Shown: positions 51,367-60,968, counted from the stretch's first letter. The stretch is DNA of 64,000 nt from Candidatus Desulfarcum epimagneticum (GCA_900659855.1 CAACVI010000045.1:219174-283173), one strand, 5' to 3'. Translations and numbers: made by a program. Notes: a model not told the origin generated them from the letters alone.

Positions 51367-52377
51367 ATGAATAAAAAAAATCTCATCAACGGGATCAAGC
51401 GGGCCATGTATCACACCGGTTTTTCACCGCTTCCCCTTCGAATCAACGCCGCCTTGACGGACCGGTGCAATTTTTCTTGCCCCACATGTTCCAAATGGGG
51501 CCAGAAACCGTCCAAAGAGATGACAGCCGGGGAATGGAAAAATATTTTTAAAAAACTGAAAGGCAAAGCGCTGACTCACCGGGCGACCTTAACCGGAGGA
51601 GAGCCTCTTCTGCGCCACGATATTCTGGACATCATCTCTTATGCAAAAAACAGCGGTTTTTATATCTCCCTCATCACCAACGGATCTCTTCTGAACGAAA
51701 AAAAACTGAAAGCCCTGGAAAAAGCCGGCGTCGACAATCTGGTGGTTTCATTAAACGGGTCCGCCGCCCGAACCCATGACCCCACAAGGGGCGTCAAGGG
51801 CAGCTTCGATCATATCGTGTCCATCCTTCCCAAATTTCAACATTTCAACATTAAAACCAATATCGAAACCATCATCATGGGGACCAATATCGACGAGCTT
51901 GAAATTTTGGCGGAATGGGCCAAAGAACGCCGCCTTCACGGCATCGTCTACCAGGCCCTGGCGGACAGAAGGGTCCACTATTCATTTCAAAACAAAAAAA
52001 TGGCGGACATCCCGCCGGACTGGCGGGAATCCGATCCATTTTGGGCAAAAGATCCGGAGCGGATCGCCGGCGCCATTGAGGCATTGATCCAAAAACAAAA
52101 ACAGGGTTATCCCATACTCAACGCCAAAAACCAGTTAAAAAAAATGATCGAATATTACCGGGATCCGGCGGCGGTGAAAAAGATGATATGCCTGGGGGGG
52201 GTGTCCAATCTGTTCATCACCCCTTCGGGCCGGATGAGACTGTGCCATGGACTGGAGCCCATCGGGGACATCAAAAAAGATCCCCCTGCCCGGACATGGT
52301 TTTTAAAGGCGGGAAAAATTCGTAAACAAGCCAAAACCTGTGAAAACATGTGCAGACTGCTCAACAATTACATGTGA
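51367..52377 (+). CDS. Radical SAM/SPASM-like protein 1
   Basis: This protein of 336 residues has the cluster motif LTDRCNFSCPTCSKWG near residue 35, then TLTGGEPLLRHD and SLITNGSLLNEKKL as in radical SAM barrels. The C-terminal region holds further Cys (MICLGGVSNLFI, RLCHGLEPIG, CENMC) as in twitch or SPASM domains that bind auxiliary clusters. Its C-terminal half closely parallels radical SAM protein 4 (GYPILNAKNQLKKM versus GSPIINSVNSLKRM), so they are paralogues. ATG 51367 is used; the frame before it lies in the flippase gene. Confidence 0.85.
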   Translation: MNKKNLINGIKRAMYHTGFSPLPLRINAALTDRCNFSCPTCSKWGQKPSKEMTAGEWKNIFKKLKGKALTHRATLTGGEPLLRHDILDIISYAKNSGFYISLITNGSLLNEKKLKALEKAGVDNLVVSLNGSAARTHDPTRGVKGSFDHIVSILPKFQHFNIKTNIETIIMGTNIDELEILAEWAKERRLHGIVYQALADRRVHYSFQNKKMADIPPDWRESDPFWAKDPERIAGAIEALIQKQKQGYPILNAKNQLKKMIEYYRDPAAVKKMICLGGVSNLFITPSGRMRLCHGLEPIGDIKKDPPARTWFLKAGKIRKQAKTCENMCRLLNNYM

Positions 52378-52391
52378 CGGAGGAAGCCATT

Positions 52392-53315
52392 ATGGTGAGC
52401 GTTATCGTCACCACAAAAAATCAGGAAGATGATGTGGAGCCGTGCCTTTTATCCGTGATCCGTCAGGACTATGACAAAGATTTTGAAATCATCGTCATTG
52501 ATGACGCCTCCCGGGACCATACGGTGGACATTGTGAAAAAAAAATTCAAAAACCGGGTCAGGATTATTGAAAAATCCAAACCCCGGGGATGGCTGGACTC
52601 TCTTTCACGCGCCTGTGAAACGGCAAAAGAGGACATTCTGATTTTCTTCGATCCCCACTGCGCAGCGGCCGGAGGCTGGCTTGGGAGTTATGTCTCCTGT
52701 TTCGAGTCAGACCCGGACGTTTCCGTGATATCAGGGCCCCTGCGCCACACCGGATCTTTTTTGCACAAATTGTGTTTGCTGACATATGAATCTCTTTTTC
52801 TGCCAAGGCAAAGGCGATATGTCCATTATGTCGAAAATGACAATTTCGCCATTAAAAAAAACGCTCTGAAAAATCTGCTGCCATGCCTGCCCATTAATCA
52901 TGCCATCAACGCCTCTCCAGGGGGGGCGCTTTTATCCGCCGAATTCAAAAAACAATCCATAACGGTTCTCTATGAGCCCGGGGTCGCTGTTTTGCACCAA
53001 CATCATCCGAAAACCTTTTTGAATTATCTGAAACATTGGGCGTCTTATTCCGCCGACACAAGCGTCGTTATCCGGAAGTTCAACCCGTCCGCATCCGGAG
53101 CGCAATGGCTGAGCCATCCCCTGATCGCGGCCATGGCTTTCCCGTGCGCGAGGTTTATTTCAGACATACGAAATATCTTTCGTTTTAAAAAAGAGCTTGG
53201 GGTCAAAACCTGGCAGATTCCTTTTTTTCTTCTGGCGTCGGCTGTGGGAAAATTGTGTTATGGATGGGGCCTGATTGCAATACTGATCAAAGACAAAGAG
53301 TTAAAAAATTTTTGA
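52392..53315 (+). CDS. Family 2 glycosyltransferase
   Basis: This 307-residue protein starts MVSVIVTTKNQEDDVEPCLL with GGAGG at the right distance; the frame opening at 52350 lies in the radical SAM gene. GT-A landmarks are IIVIDDASRDHTVDIVKKKF and ILIFFDPHCAAAGGWL (DxD-like). A C-terminal hydrophobic helix pair suggests membrane binding. It follows radical SAM protein 1 by 14 bases and probably acts on the same glycan. Confidence 0.88.
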   Translation: MVSVIVTTKNQEDDVEPCLLSVIRQDYDKDFEIIVIDDASRDHTVDIVKKKFKNRVRIIEKSKPRGWLDSLSRACETAKEDILIFFDPHCAAAGGWLGSYVSCFESDPDVSVISGPLRHTGSFLHKLCLLTYESLFLPRQRRYVHYVENDNFAIKKNALKNLLPCLPINHAINASPGGALLSAEFKKQSITVLYEPGVAVLHQHHPKTFLNYLKHWASYSADTSVVIRKFNPSASGAQWLSHPLIAAMAFPCARFISDIRNIFRFKKELGVKTWQIPFFLLASAVGKLCYGWGLIAILIKDKELKNF

Positions 53316-53381
53316 GTCAACGGCTCGAAAAATTTTAATTTTATTTACCTGCGAGCAATTCTCAAGAATAGGCATTAAAAC

Positions 53382-54578
53382 ATGAATTTAGGATTGAAGT
53401 GGTCTCAAATAAAAGCCGTTTCAGGAGTGGCGCATGGAAGCAGGGCGTTCAGCGGCCCGATCAGAGTCAATCTGAAGCTGACCAATAGATGCAACCTCCG
53501 GTGCATTCACTGTTTTTTGCGCTCACCACTACTGAAAAATTCGGTTTTCAAAACAGGCAAAGAGGTGGAAATAATGAAATCGCCTTTGCGCCACGCTGAA
53601 ACACTGGAAAAATTAAAACCGCAGGACGCCGATACAGACCATTTTATAAAATGTATAGATGAACTCTTCAGAATGGGCACAAGGCAGTATAAATTCACCG
53701 GCGGAGATCCCTTTCTCCATAAAGATTTTCTTAAACTCGCATCCCGCGCCAAATCTTCCGGGGCCTCCTGTTTCGCCAATACCAGTGGAACGCTTCTTAA
53801 TCCTGATCTTGCGGATGAATTGATCATGATGGGATTCGATGATATCCGAATCACGACAATGGCGGGAACCCCGGATGTTTACGCCGCCACACACCCGGGA
53901 ACAAAGAAAAAAATATTTCAAACGCTTCAAAAAAACCTTGAATATATAAAGAAAAAAAAAGCCGCCCTGAAAATAAAAAAACCGAAAATAACATTGGCGT
54001 TTGTCATCGTGAGACAAAATTGTCAGGATATTATGAGCTTTGCGGAATTCGCCGTAAAAATGGGCGTGGAGGCTGCGCAATACAGAGCCCTGGCTTATAA
54101 TTTAAACAACCGTTTTTCATCCATTGAGCCCACGGCCGACCAAATTTCTTCAATAAAAAAAAGGCTGGAAGAAGCGGGCCGTTTCCTGAATTCCAATGGG
54201 ATCCAACATGACATTAGTGATTTCTTTAAAATATTTTCAGGAAAACGCGACACGTCTTCCTTATACCGGCATATTCCCTGTTATGCGGGGTGGACATGGA
54301 TATATATCGAGCCTGACGGCAATATTCATCCCTGCTGCGCGAGCGCCCTTTCCCTGGGAAACGCTTCCAAGCGGACGTTGAAAGAAATATGGAATGGAAG
54401 CGCTTATCAGGCTTTTAGAAAAAAAGCTATTTCCATCAACAAAAAAAAAAGAACGGTTCAAGGATGCGCCTGTGATGACTGCGGAAATTTTATTTCAAAC
54501 ATAAAGATTTATAGAAAAATTCATCCCCTGAAGGCTGGGAAATACGAATTCAGACAGTTAAGGCCCCAAAAATACTAA
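53382..54578 (+). CDS. Radical SAM/SPASM protein 2
   Basis: This 398-residue protein has KLTNRCNLRCIHCFLRSP near residue 35, the CxxxCxxC of radical SAM enzymes, KFTGGDPFLHKDFL, and a C-terminal SPASM-like region (CYAGWTWIYIEPDGNIHPCC, then GCACDDCGNF). An insert after the first cluster (FKTGKEVEIMKSPLRHAET) is unusual. The gene lies 66 bases after the glycosyltransferase and 15 bases before radical SAM protein 3. The substrate is unknown; a glycan or glycan-linked amino compound is likely from context. Confidence 0.88.
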   Translation: MNLGLKWSQIKAVSGVAHGSRAFSGPIRVNLKLTNRCNLRCIHCFLRSPLLKNSVFKTGKEVEIMKSPLRHAETLEKLKPQDADTDHFIKCIDELFRMGTRQYKFTGGDPFLHKDFLKLASRAKSSGASCFANTSGTLLNPDLADELIMMGFDDIRITTMAGTPDVYAATHPGTKKKIFQTLQKNLEYIKKKKAALKIKKPKITLAFVIVRQNCQDIMSFAEFAVKMGVEAAQYRALAYNLNNRFSSIEPTADQISSIKKRLEEAGRFLNSNGIQHDISDFFKIFSGKRDTSSLYRHIPCYAGWTWIYIEPDGNIHPCCASALSLGNASKRTLKEIWNGSAYQAFRKKAISINKKKRTVQGCACDDCGNFISNIKIYRKIHPLKAGKYEFRQLRPQKY

Positions 54579-54593
54579 AAAAGAAAATGAAAA

Positions 54594-55715
54594 ATGAAAA
54601 TAAAAGACCGTCGGCGATACATTCTTAGAGCCCCTTTTCTATTGTGGAATATTTTGGCAAGAGGCCGCTATGATTTTTCCTTTGATCTCATGCCCGCCTC
54701 CATTGACAATATGCCTGTCGCCAAGCGGATCAACCTGATCAAGTCCGGAATCAACCTCATCCACCAGCGCTCCAGGCCCTACAGCATGCCCATTTTCATG
54801 CAAGTTGAGCTGACCAGCTACTGCGATTTAAAATGCCCGGTCTGCCCCTGGGGATCAGGCGCGCTCGAACGAAAGCCATTGGCCATGGACCCCGGCCTGT
54901 TTGAAAAACTCATGGATGAGGTCGGCCCCTACCTCCTTGTGCTTTCTCTGTGGTGCTGGGGAGAGCCGCTTCTGCATCCCCGGCTTTCCGAAATGCTCCG
55001 CATAGCCAAAAAGCATAATATCATCACCCTCCTGTCCACAAACGGCCAGCGTCTGAATGAAGAGAGCGTTATAAACGCCCTTGTCTCTTATCCGCCCACA
55101 TACCTCATCGTGGCCATTGACGGAATCACGGATGAAACCAACTCCAAATTCAGAACAGGCGCCGGCCTTGAAAAAGCGCTGGAAGGCGCTCGCAGGCTGG
55201 CCGAAATAAAAAGACAGAAATCCCTTGAAACGCCCATACTATGTATGCGTTATATTGTGATGAACCATAATGAACACGAAATCCATCAGCTGGAAAGCTT
55301 TGCCAAAGACCATTCTTTTGATATGCTTGCCACCCGAAAACTCTCCATAAGAGATTTGCCGGAAGAAACCCATAAAAGTCTCATTCCAAAGAATGAAAAA
55401 TTCAGGGCATACAAGTATCATCAAAATGACCGCGTCAGGAGGAATAATTTCAAATGTGAAAAAGCCTTTATTTTTCCCTCGGTCTTTGCGGACGGAAGTG
55501 TGGTTCCCTGCGACCACGATTACAATGCCACAAAATCATACGGGACTTTTTCAAAGGACACGTCGTTTAGAAAAATCTGGTTTGGAAAAAAGGCCGGGAA
55601 AATTCGAAGAACCATTAAAACAAATCGGGAGAAATACAGTTTCTGCGATCAATGCCCCTTTGCCGACATGTCCGAAAAAACATGCAGCATCAACAATATT
55701 GATTTGAGGCGATGA
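54594..55715 (+). CDS. Radical SAM/SPASM protein 3
   Basis: This 373-residue protein has VELTSYCDLKCPVCPWGSG near residue 70, then SLWCWGEPLLHPRLSEML in the place of the GGEP motif (Gly-Gly-Glu-Pro became Trp-Gly-Glu-Pro). SPASM cysteines lie in the FKCEKAFIFPSVFADGSVVP segment followed by CDHDYN, and in FCDQCPFADMSEKTC. The N-terminal 60 residues precede the barrel and contain a hydrophobic stretch. It lies between radical SAM protein 2 and a glycosyltransferase, all in one direction. Confidence 0.88.
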   Translation: MKIKDRRRYILRAPFLLWNILARGRYDFSFDLMPASIDNMPVAKRINLIKSGINLIHQRSRPYSMPIFMQVELTSYCDLKCPVCPWGSGALERKPLAMDPGLFEKLMDEVGPYLLVLSLWCWGEPLLHPRLSEMLRIAKKHNIITLLSTNGQRLNEESVINALVSYPPTYLIVAIDGITDETNSKFRTGAGLEKALEGARRLAEIKRQKSLETPILCMRYIVMNHNEHEIHQLESFAKDHSFDMLATRKLSIRDLPEETHKSLIPKNEKFRAYKYHQNDRVRRNNFKCEKAFIFPSVFADGSVVPCDHDYNATKSYGTFSKDTSFRKIWFGKKAGKIRRTIKTNREKYSFCDQCPFADMSEKTCSINNIDLRR

Positions 55716-55746
55716 GAATTGGCGCCCGAATCAAAGATGGTTTGCA

Positions 55747-56685
55747 ATGAATATATCGCTTAAACGGCCGGTGAAAAATTCGAATGAATTCGTCAGTGTG
55801 ATTATATGCACCCATAACCGGCGCCATCTTTTGGAAAGAGCGCTGAACGCCCTGGCCGCTCAAAGCGCGCCTTTTGATATGTTTGAAACCCTTGTGGTTG
55901 ACGACGGCTCAAACGACGGCGCCGGAATGATATGCGAAGAGATGGCAAAAAGACTTCCCAATCTGCGCCTCCTGACCCTGGCGCGCAACACGGGAAAAAG
56001 CAACGCGGCGAATATCGGCGTCAAATCGGCCACAGGCGACTTCCTGGTTTTCACGGACGACGACTGTCTTCCCCATAGGGACTGGATAAAGAACATGACC
56101 CGGGCTCTTCATCTCTTTCCTGTCGTGGCGGGAGCCGTGAGCGCTCCGGATTCGGGCTATGTCTCCCTTTGCCACAACATATCGGAATTTCATCCCTTTA
56201 TCCCCGGCGGAAAATCCAAAAAGGCTTGTTTTATAGCGGGCGCGAATATGGGGATCAGGCGTGCCGTATGGGAGGAGGCCGGGAAATTTGAAAAAAACAG
56301 GGCGCTTTGCTTTGACATGGAATTTATTCTAAGAATTCGTTCAAAAGGGTATGAGCCCCGTTTCGTTTCAGACGCCGTGGTATCCCACGACCATGACAGA
56401 AAAACATTTAAATCCATATTCCAATACGCCGTGAGGCATGCTTCTGAAACGATTCTTTTGCGACACAAATATTCCTCCCTTTTAAACACCCCCTTTATTT
56501 TGAAGTCTCCCTTTCTTCTGATTTTGACCTCGCCCGTCATCGCTTTTAAAACGACTCTGGAAATATACCTTAAAAACTTCAAACTCATGAAATGGACACA
56601 CGCCATGCCCACGGTCTATTTTCTTAAAATGGCATGGGCGCTGGGCGCGGCTCGGGGACTGAGCCATGTTAAAACGAAAAAATAA
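55747..56685 (+). CDS. Family 2 glycosyltransferase
   Basis: This 312-residue enzyme shows VSVIICTHNRRHLLERALNAL, LVVDDGSNDGAG, LVFTDDDCLPHRDWI (the metal-binding DDD) and FIAGANMGIRRAVWEEAGKF in the acceptor half. A hydrophobic region near the C-terminus could bind the membrane. It ends the rightward gene group; palindromic element copy 5 starts about 50 bases later. Confidence 0.9.
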   Translation: MNISLKRPVKNSNEFVSVIICTHNRRHLLERALNALAAQSAPFDMFETLVVDDGSNDGAGMICEEMAKRLPNLRLLTLARNTGKSNAANIGVKSATGDFLVFTDDDCLPHRDWIKNMTRALHLFPVVAGAVSAPDSGYVSLCHNISEFHPFIPGGKSKKACFIAGANMGIRRAVWEEAGKFEKNRALCFDMEFILRIRSKGYEPRFVSDAVVSHDHDRKTFKSIFQYAVRHASETILLRHKYSSLLNTPFILKSPFLLILTSPVIAFKTTLEIYLKNFKLMKWTHAMPTVYFLKMAWALGAARGLSHVKTKK

Positions 56686-56732
56686 AAAAAGAGGCGGGGA
56701 TTGGCTCAAAAAAACACCAGGAATCCATTGTT

Positions 56733-56883
56733 TGATAAACTCGTAAAAAAGATTGGGATGGCTAAGTTAAAAATTCGATATACAAGGCGTAGTGGTTATT
56801 TTGAATTGAGGCAATACATGTAGTATGCCTCAATTCAAAATAAGCGCTGCAACGCCGTAGATCGGATTTTTTACGACGCCATC
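56733..56883. repeat. Palindromic element copy 5 (long-arm form)
   Basis: This is a complete long-arm copy: GATAAACTCGTAAAAAAG at the left, the inner arms TTATTTTGAATTGAGGCA and TGCCTCAATTCAAAATAA, and TTTTTTACGACGCCATCA at the right. It lies between two convergent glycosyltransferase genes. Copy 6 at 63910 has the same orientation. Confidence 0.92.
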
Positions 56884-56890
56884 ATTGTTT

Positions 56891-58015
56891 TCACAACCCG
56901 CATATCATATCCGCCATCTTTTCCCATGAATACTGATCCTTGGTCTTTGCCGCGCCCTGGGTCAGCGTCTTAAGAACATCCGTCTCCAGCGCCTCGCATA
57001 TGGCCTCCGCCAGGGCCTGGGGGCCGTTAGTGGGAACGATCCCGCCGTTTGTCCCGTCTTCTATCACTTCCGAAAGGCTTCCCGCGTCTGTGGCGATCAC
57101 GGGCAGACCGAAACCCAGCGCCAACTGGCACACGCCGCTTCCGGACGCCGATTTGTAGGGCAAAACCGCCAGATCGGCGGCGCAAAAATAATCGGGGAGC
57201 CTGTCATTGGGGATATAGCCGTCTTTTATGACGACATAATCCTGTATGTTATGTTTCATGATGCGCCGGGCGTATTTTGCTTTGTCTTCCCAGAACTCCC
57301 CGGCCACGATCAGGCGGACATCCTTTCGGCGGGCGATGACCCGGGGCATGGCGTCTATGAGAACGTCCAGCCCCTTATACGCCCTGACCATTCCGAAAAA
57401 AAGAAGGACCCGGTTTTTTTCAAGCCCCATCTTTTTTTTGGCCTCCCCTTTTTCATATTTTCCTGTGGCCAGGGGCGCGTATGTGGGGTGAAAGCCCCAT
57501 GCGGCGTCTTTTTTGCCGCCGGTCAACCGGCGAATCCTTTCCCTGTCTTCACTGGAATGAACCATCAGCCGGTCGCCCATGGACAAAACCGCCTTTGCGG
57601 CCAGCTTTTTGAGCCGCCCCGCCTCATGATCGAAAACATTGTGACAGATGAAAATGATTTTCGCGTCCAGGGACCTTTTGATCAAAATGGAGACAAACAA
57701 AAAAACCGGCGCCCAGAACGCCGTCCACCAGGGGAATATAACCAGGTCCGGACAAAAAGATTTGATCCTGCGAAACGCCGCCATCCATGTCAGGGGATTG
57801 ACGGGATCGATTATTCGATGGACATTTTCGAGTTTCACAGGCGCGGGGCCCGGCTCCAGATCGCTTTGGCCGGGAAAGAGAAACCCGGGATACTGACGCT
57901 TCCAGGAAATAAACTCAACACGGTTTTCTTTTTGAAGCGCCCGGGCCAGAAAAGCCGAGTGATGGGCGACACCGCCCCTGAATGGATAGGCGGGTCCGAT
58001 CAGGGCTATTTTCAT
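56891..58015 (-). CDS. Family 4 glycosyltransferase
   Basis: This 374-residue GT-B enzyme starts MKIALIGPAYPFRGGVAHHS, has VDPVNPLTW-like acceptor loops, and in the second domain FFGMVRAYKGLDVLIDAMPRV. DYFCAADLAVLPYKSASGSGVCQLALGFGLPVIATDAGSLSEVI holds the nucleotide-sugar-binding Glu-x7-Glu-like region (here Ser/Gly-rich). It transfers a hexose from a nucleotide sugar. It overlaps the radical SAM gene by 4 bases and is downstream of it. Confidence 0.9.
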   Translation of the reverse strand: MKIALIGPAYPFRGGVAHHSAFLARALQKENRVEFISWKRQYPGFLFPGQSDLEPGPAPVKLENVHRIIDPVNPLTWMAAFRRIKSFCPDLVIFPWWTAFWAPVFLFVSILIKRSLDAKIIFICHNVFDHEAGRLKKLAAKAVLSMGDRLMVHSSEDRERIRRLTGGKKDAAWGFHPTYAPLATGKYEKGEAKKKMGLEKNRVLLFFGMVRAYKGLDVLIDAMPRVIARRKDVRLIVAGEFWEDKAKYARRIMKHNIQDYVVIKDGYIPNDRLPDYFCAADLAVLPYKSASGSGVCQLALGFGLPVIATDAGSLSEVIEDGTNGGIVPTNGPQALAEAICEALETDVLKTLTQGAAKTKDQYSWEKMADMICGL

Positions 58016-59097
58016 GTTTCTTTATACTGTCCCTTTCTCATTAAGAAAAAAAACAGCCTGGCTTTTTCCAAAAGAGACATTCCGTATAAACATTTATTCA
58101 GGCAAACTTCTTCGCAATTTTTTATACCTTTTCTAATCACATTCGCCTCCTGAGAACGCCAAATCTCACTGGTTGGGAGTCGTCTGATATTGCCGATAGA
58201 ATCCATTCGATTGCATAATTTCACATCCCCATCCGGCAACACAAATAAATTATTGAAACCCGCCATGCATTTGGATCCTCGCCTTGGCGCGAATGGATTT
58301 CGATAATAATTTTTCATTCTTTTCAGACTGTTAACACTGTTTATGATCGGACTCCCCATTGTTTTTAAATGAATTAAAGAATCTATCGTGGCGTCCAACT
58401 CTTCGGCGTCGCTCACCAGTGACTGATTCAGCGACGGCCCGGATGAAAGCGCTTTGCCGCTTTTGTTTAACGCATGGAAACCAACTCTGTCCAGCCCCTT
58501 TTCCTCGACCCACCTCACAAGCGGAGCCATTTGATCCATATTTCGATCCATAATAATGGCCGAGACGCCCACAATCATCCCTTCTCTTTTATGGGCGTTG
58601 GCATGAAGTATCCCGGAAATCGTCTGTTTATAAGCGCCTTTCCCTCTTATGCCGTCAAAAATTTCAGGGTCAACGGAATCAAAAGAAATGGTAAGATAAT
58701 CCAAACCTGAATCCGCTATTTTTTTTGCCATTTCTTTGTCAATCAAAGAGCCGTTGCTGTTTACCAGGGTTTTTATTCCGTTTGACGAGGCGAAACGGAT
58801 GATATCCAGCATATCTTTTCTCAAAAAAACTTCCCCGCCTGTGAACTGAACATAAAATGAGCGCTTGAGCCAGCTCTTGAAATCAAGCAGAATACTCTTT
58901 AACTCATCCGTTCTCAACTCGTCCTGTCTTTTCCCCGGAGACTTCCAGACGCCGCACATGACGCATCTGAAATTGCATCTGTCTGTAATTCGAAGAATAA
59001 TTTGAGTGGGATGGCAAAAGGGGCGGTCCATGGTGTAAGAAGCTTTTTGGAGAACATTGTTAATGGAATGCCTCGCGGCAAAACGAAACGCGCTCAT
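58012..59097 (-). CDS. Radical SAM/SPASM protein 4
   Basis: This protein of 361 residues has LRITDRCNFRCVMCGVWKSP near residue 38, VQFTGGEVFLRKDMLDII (Gly-Gly-Glu-Val, a change from Pro), VNSNGSLIDKEMA, and a SPASM-like end (KCMAGFNNLFVLPDGDVKLC, NCEEVCLNKCLYG). It is the closest relative of radical SAM protein 1 within the window. ATG 59097, with AAAGGA ahead, is preferred over the GTG at 59127. It is co-translated with the family 4 glycosyltransferase. Confidence 0.88.
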   Translation of the reverse strand: MSAFRFAARHSINNVLQKASYTMDRPFCHPTQIILRITDRCNFRCVMCGVWKSPGKRQDELRTDELKSILLDFKSWLKRSFYVQFTGGEVFLRKDMLDIIRFASSNGIKTLVNSNGSLIDKEMAKKIADSGLDYLTISFDSVDPEIFDGIRGKGAYKQTISGILHANAHKREGMIVGVSAIIMDRNMDQMAPLVRWVEEKGLDRVGFHALNKSGKALSSGPSLNQSLVSDAEELDATIDSLIHLKTMGSPIINSVNSLKRMKNYYRNPFAPRRGSKCMAGFNNLFVLPDGDVKLCNRMDSIGNIRRLPTSEIWRSQEANVIRKGIKNCEEVCLNKCLYGMSLLEKARLFFFLMRKGQYKET

Positions 59098-59150
59098 GTG
59101 TTTTTCCTTTTTATATTGAAACCTCACGGCAAGGCGCCGCTTTGATCTTT

Positions 59151-60092
59151 TTATCCAGCCCTCTTTTCTCTGTCTTTATACTGCAAATCCTCCAGCATGC
59201 GGCGGTTGACGCTCAAAAGATCGGCGATAAAGGCCGACAGGATCGACTGAAAGCCCATGATGATGAGAATGCAGGCGAAAATGAGGGACTGGATATGTCC
59301 GCCGGACGATGATGTGAAAAAGAAAAAATAAAGAAAACGCAGGCCGATGACAACGCCCGGGACCATGAGCGCCATTCCCAGCGCCGTAAAAAAAACAAAG
59401 GGCCGATACACCGCGAATATCCGCGCAATGGTCATGACGGATCGGCCAATGTAGCCGGGAACGCTTTTCACCAGACGGGACGGACGGGTGGGGGGGTTGG
59501 TTTTCACCGGAACCGAGGACACACTCATGCCCTTCTGGCCGGCCTGGATAATGGTCTCAAGGGTGTAGGTGTAGGCGCTGAACACATTGAGCCGGGCCGC
59601 CGTCTTTCGGCTCATGGCGCGAAAACCGCTGGCGGCGTCGGGGACATCCGCGCCGCTGACGATCCTCACCGCAAGGCTCCCCAGCTTTTCCAGCTTTTTT
59701 TTGATATATGAAAAGTGGGGGGTCCGGTCGATGGGCCTTTCCCCGATCACCATGTCGGCTTTTTTCTCCAGAACCGGGCGAATGAGATCAGGGAGGCTCC
59801 CGGCCCGGTACTGGTTGTCGGCGTCGGTGTTCACGATGATGTCCGCCCCCGCTTCTAAAGAGGCCCTCAGCCCGGCCATGAAGGCGGCGGCCAGTCCCCG
59901 TGGCCTGTTCAGGCGGACGATATGGTCCACGCCGGCGTATTTCGCCTCCTCCACCGTGCGGTCGGAGCTGCCGTCGTCTATCACCAGCCACTCGACGACG
60001 TCCACTCCCTCCAGTTTGCGCGGCAGTTGGGACAGGGTCAGCCCCACGGTTTTCTCTTCGTTCCGGCAGGGAATTTGTATGATCAGCTTCAT
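59151..60092 (-). CDS. Dolichyl-phosphate-sugar-type glycosyltransferase (GT2) with membrane tail
   Basis: This protein of 313 residues begins KLIIQIPCRNEEKTVGLTLSQL and has LVIDDGSSDRTVEEA, NTDADNQYRAGSLPDLI (the DxD) and FSYIKKKLEKLGSLAV. A catalytic-site GERPIDR lies between. Two C-terminal membrane helices (residues about 225-290) place it at the membrane, as in undecaprenyl-phosphate sugar synthases. It would make a lipid-phosphate sugar donor used by membrane transferases such as the large protein at 60969. Confidence 0.88.
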   Translation of the reverse strand: MKLIIQIPCRNEEKTVGLTLSQLPRKLEGVDVVEWLVIDDGSSDRTVEEAKYAGVDHIVRLNRPRGLAAAFMAGLRASLEAGADIIVNTDADNQYRAGSLPDLIRPVLEKKADMVIGERPIDRTPHFSYIKKKLEKLGSLAVRIVSGADVPDAASGFRAMSRKTAARLNVFSAYTYTLETIIQAGQKGMSVSSVPVKTNPPTRPSRLVKSVPGYIGRSVMTIARIFAVYRPFVFFTALGMALMVPGVVIGLRFLYFFFFTSSSGGHIQSLIFACILIIMGFQSILSAFIADLLSVNRRMLEDLQYKDREKRAG

Positions 60093-60134
60093 TGTGTTCT
60101 TTGGAGGGCACAAAAAATAAACGAACGCCCCGTT

Positions 60135-60524
60135 TTAGATGGCAAGCAATTCCTTTATTTTTTCAATAAATTTTTCCGCCTTCGGGATCAGAGGCATAAT
60201 CTGAGGCTCGGAAAAGTATACAAAATCCACGTAATCGCCTTCCTGACGTTTCTCAAAAAGATCATTGTACAATCGTGACATTTTTTTCTCGATCTTTCCG
60301 GTTTTAACAAAATTAAGGTTAAAAAGGGATCTGACTCCTGTGTGCTTTGACGCGGACAAACCCTGCTGTGTCAGCAAAGCGGACACCGCGTAAAAACATG
60401 CGTAATAGAGACGATTCACGCAGTTATTCCAGCTGCCGGCGTTCGCCATCAATTTTGCGTCTTCAATGGTTTCTTTTGCCCGGCCAAGGCGGTAGTTGAC
60501 CAGATCTTTGACATAGTCACTCAT
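60135..60524 (-). CDS. HEPN-domain protein of a HEPN/MNT pair
   Basis: This 129-residue all-helical protein matches the HEPN fold: RLGRAKETIEDAKLMANAGSW, NCVNRLYYACFYAVSALLTQ and KHTGVRSLFNLNFVKTGKI, with a late YVDFVYFSEPQIM segment. HEPN proteins next to minimal nucleotidyltransferases often form toxin-antitoxin pairs, in which HEPN is an RNase and the partner modifies it. It overlaps the nucleotidyltransferase gene by 4 bases. The RNase motif Arg-x4-6-His is not obvious, so it may be a non-toxic branch. Confidence 0.85.
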   Translation of the reverse strand: MSDYVKDLVNYRLGRAKETIEDAKLMANAGSWNNCVNRLYYACFYAVSALLTQQGLSASKHTGVRSLFNLNFVKTGKIEKKMSRLYNDLFEKRQEGDYVDFVYFSEPQIMPLIPKAEKFIEKIKELLAI

Positions 60525-60835
60525 ATCCGTATCCCGTCTCTTGCCACATTCCGGTAAAACGGCATGACCCTATAATGAGGATTCCCCCATTCTCTTCGGC
60601 TCCTGACAATGCTGGACAACACTTCTCCGGACTCCCATTCAACCTCATAAATCTTATGCCGGATGGCGTCCGTTCTGGATGAATCCAAATCGCCGTCCAC
60701 CAATATCAAAAAATCCCAATCGGAATACTCCCGGCTGTCCAGGCGGGCTCTTGAACCGTATAAAATAATCTCGGCCCCCGGCTCTATTTCAAGAACATTG
60801 TTTTTGACCCGTTTCAACAATTTTTCTTTTCTCAT
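60521..60835 (-). CDS. Minimal nucleotidyltransferase (MNT)
   Basis: This 104-residue protein carries the polymerase-beta-type motif ILYGSRARLDSREYSDWDF, with Gly-Ser and Asp-x-Asp for metal and nucleotide binding, and a third acidic strand (VEWESGEVLSSIV). It is the antitoxin-like partner of the downstream HEPN gene and might AMPylate it. AGAAAAATTG purine-rich bases surround the start. It is upstream of and overlaps the HEPN gene by 4 bases. Confidence 0.88.
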   Translation of the reverse strand: MRKEKLLKRVKNNVLEIEPGAEIILYGSRARLDSREYSDWDFLILVDGDLDSSRTDAIRHKIYEVEWESGEVLSSIVRSRREWGNPHYRVMPFYRNVARDGIRI

Positions 60836-60968
60836 CTTCCCGCCCTCTTACACAGGCTCGTTTTTTTTGACTAATGGGAAATAAGATGATATACCCGGTT
60901 TCCATCCATGCGACGCATTCTAAACCATGTGGCCATGGAATGCAACGCAAAATAACCAAAGGCCCATC

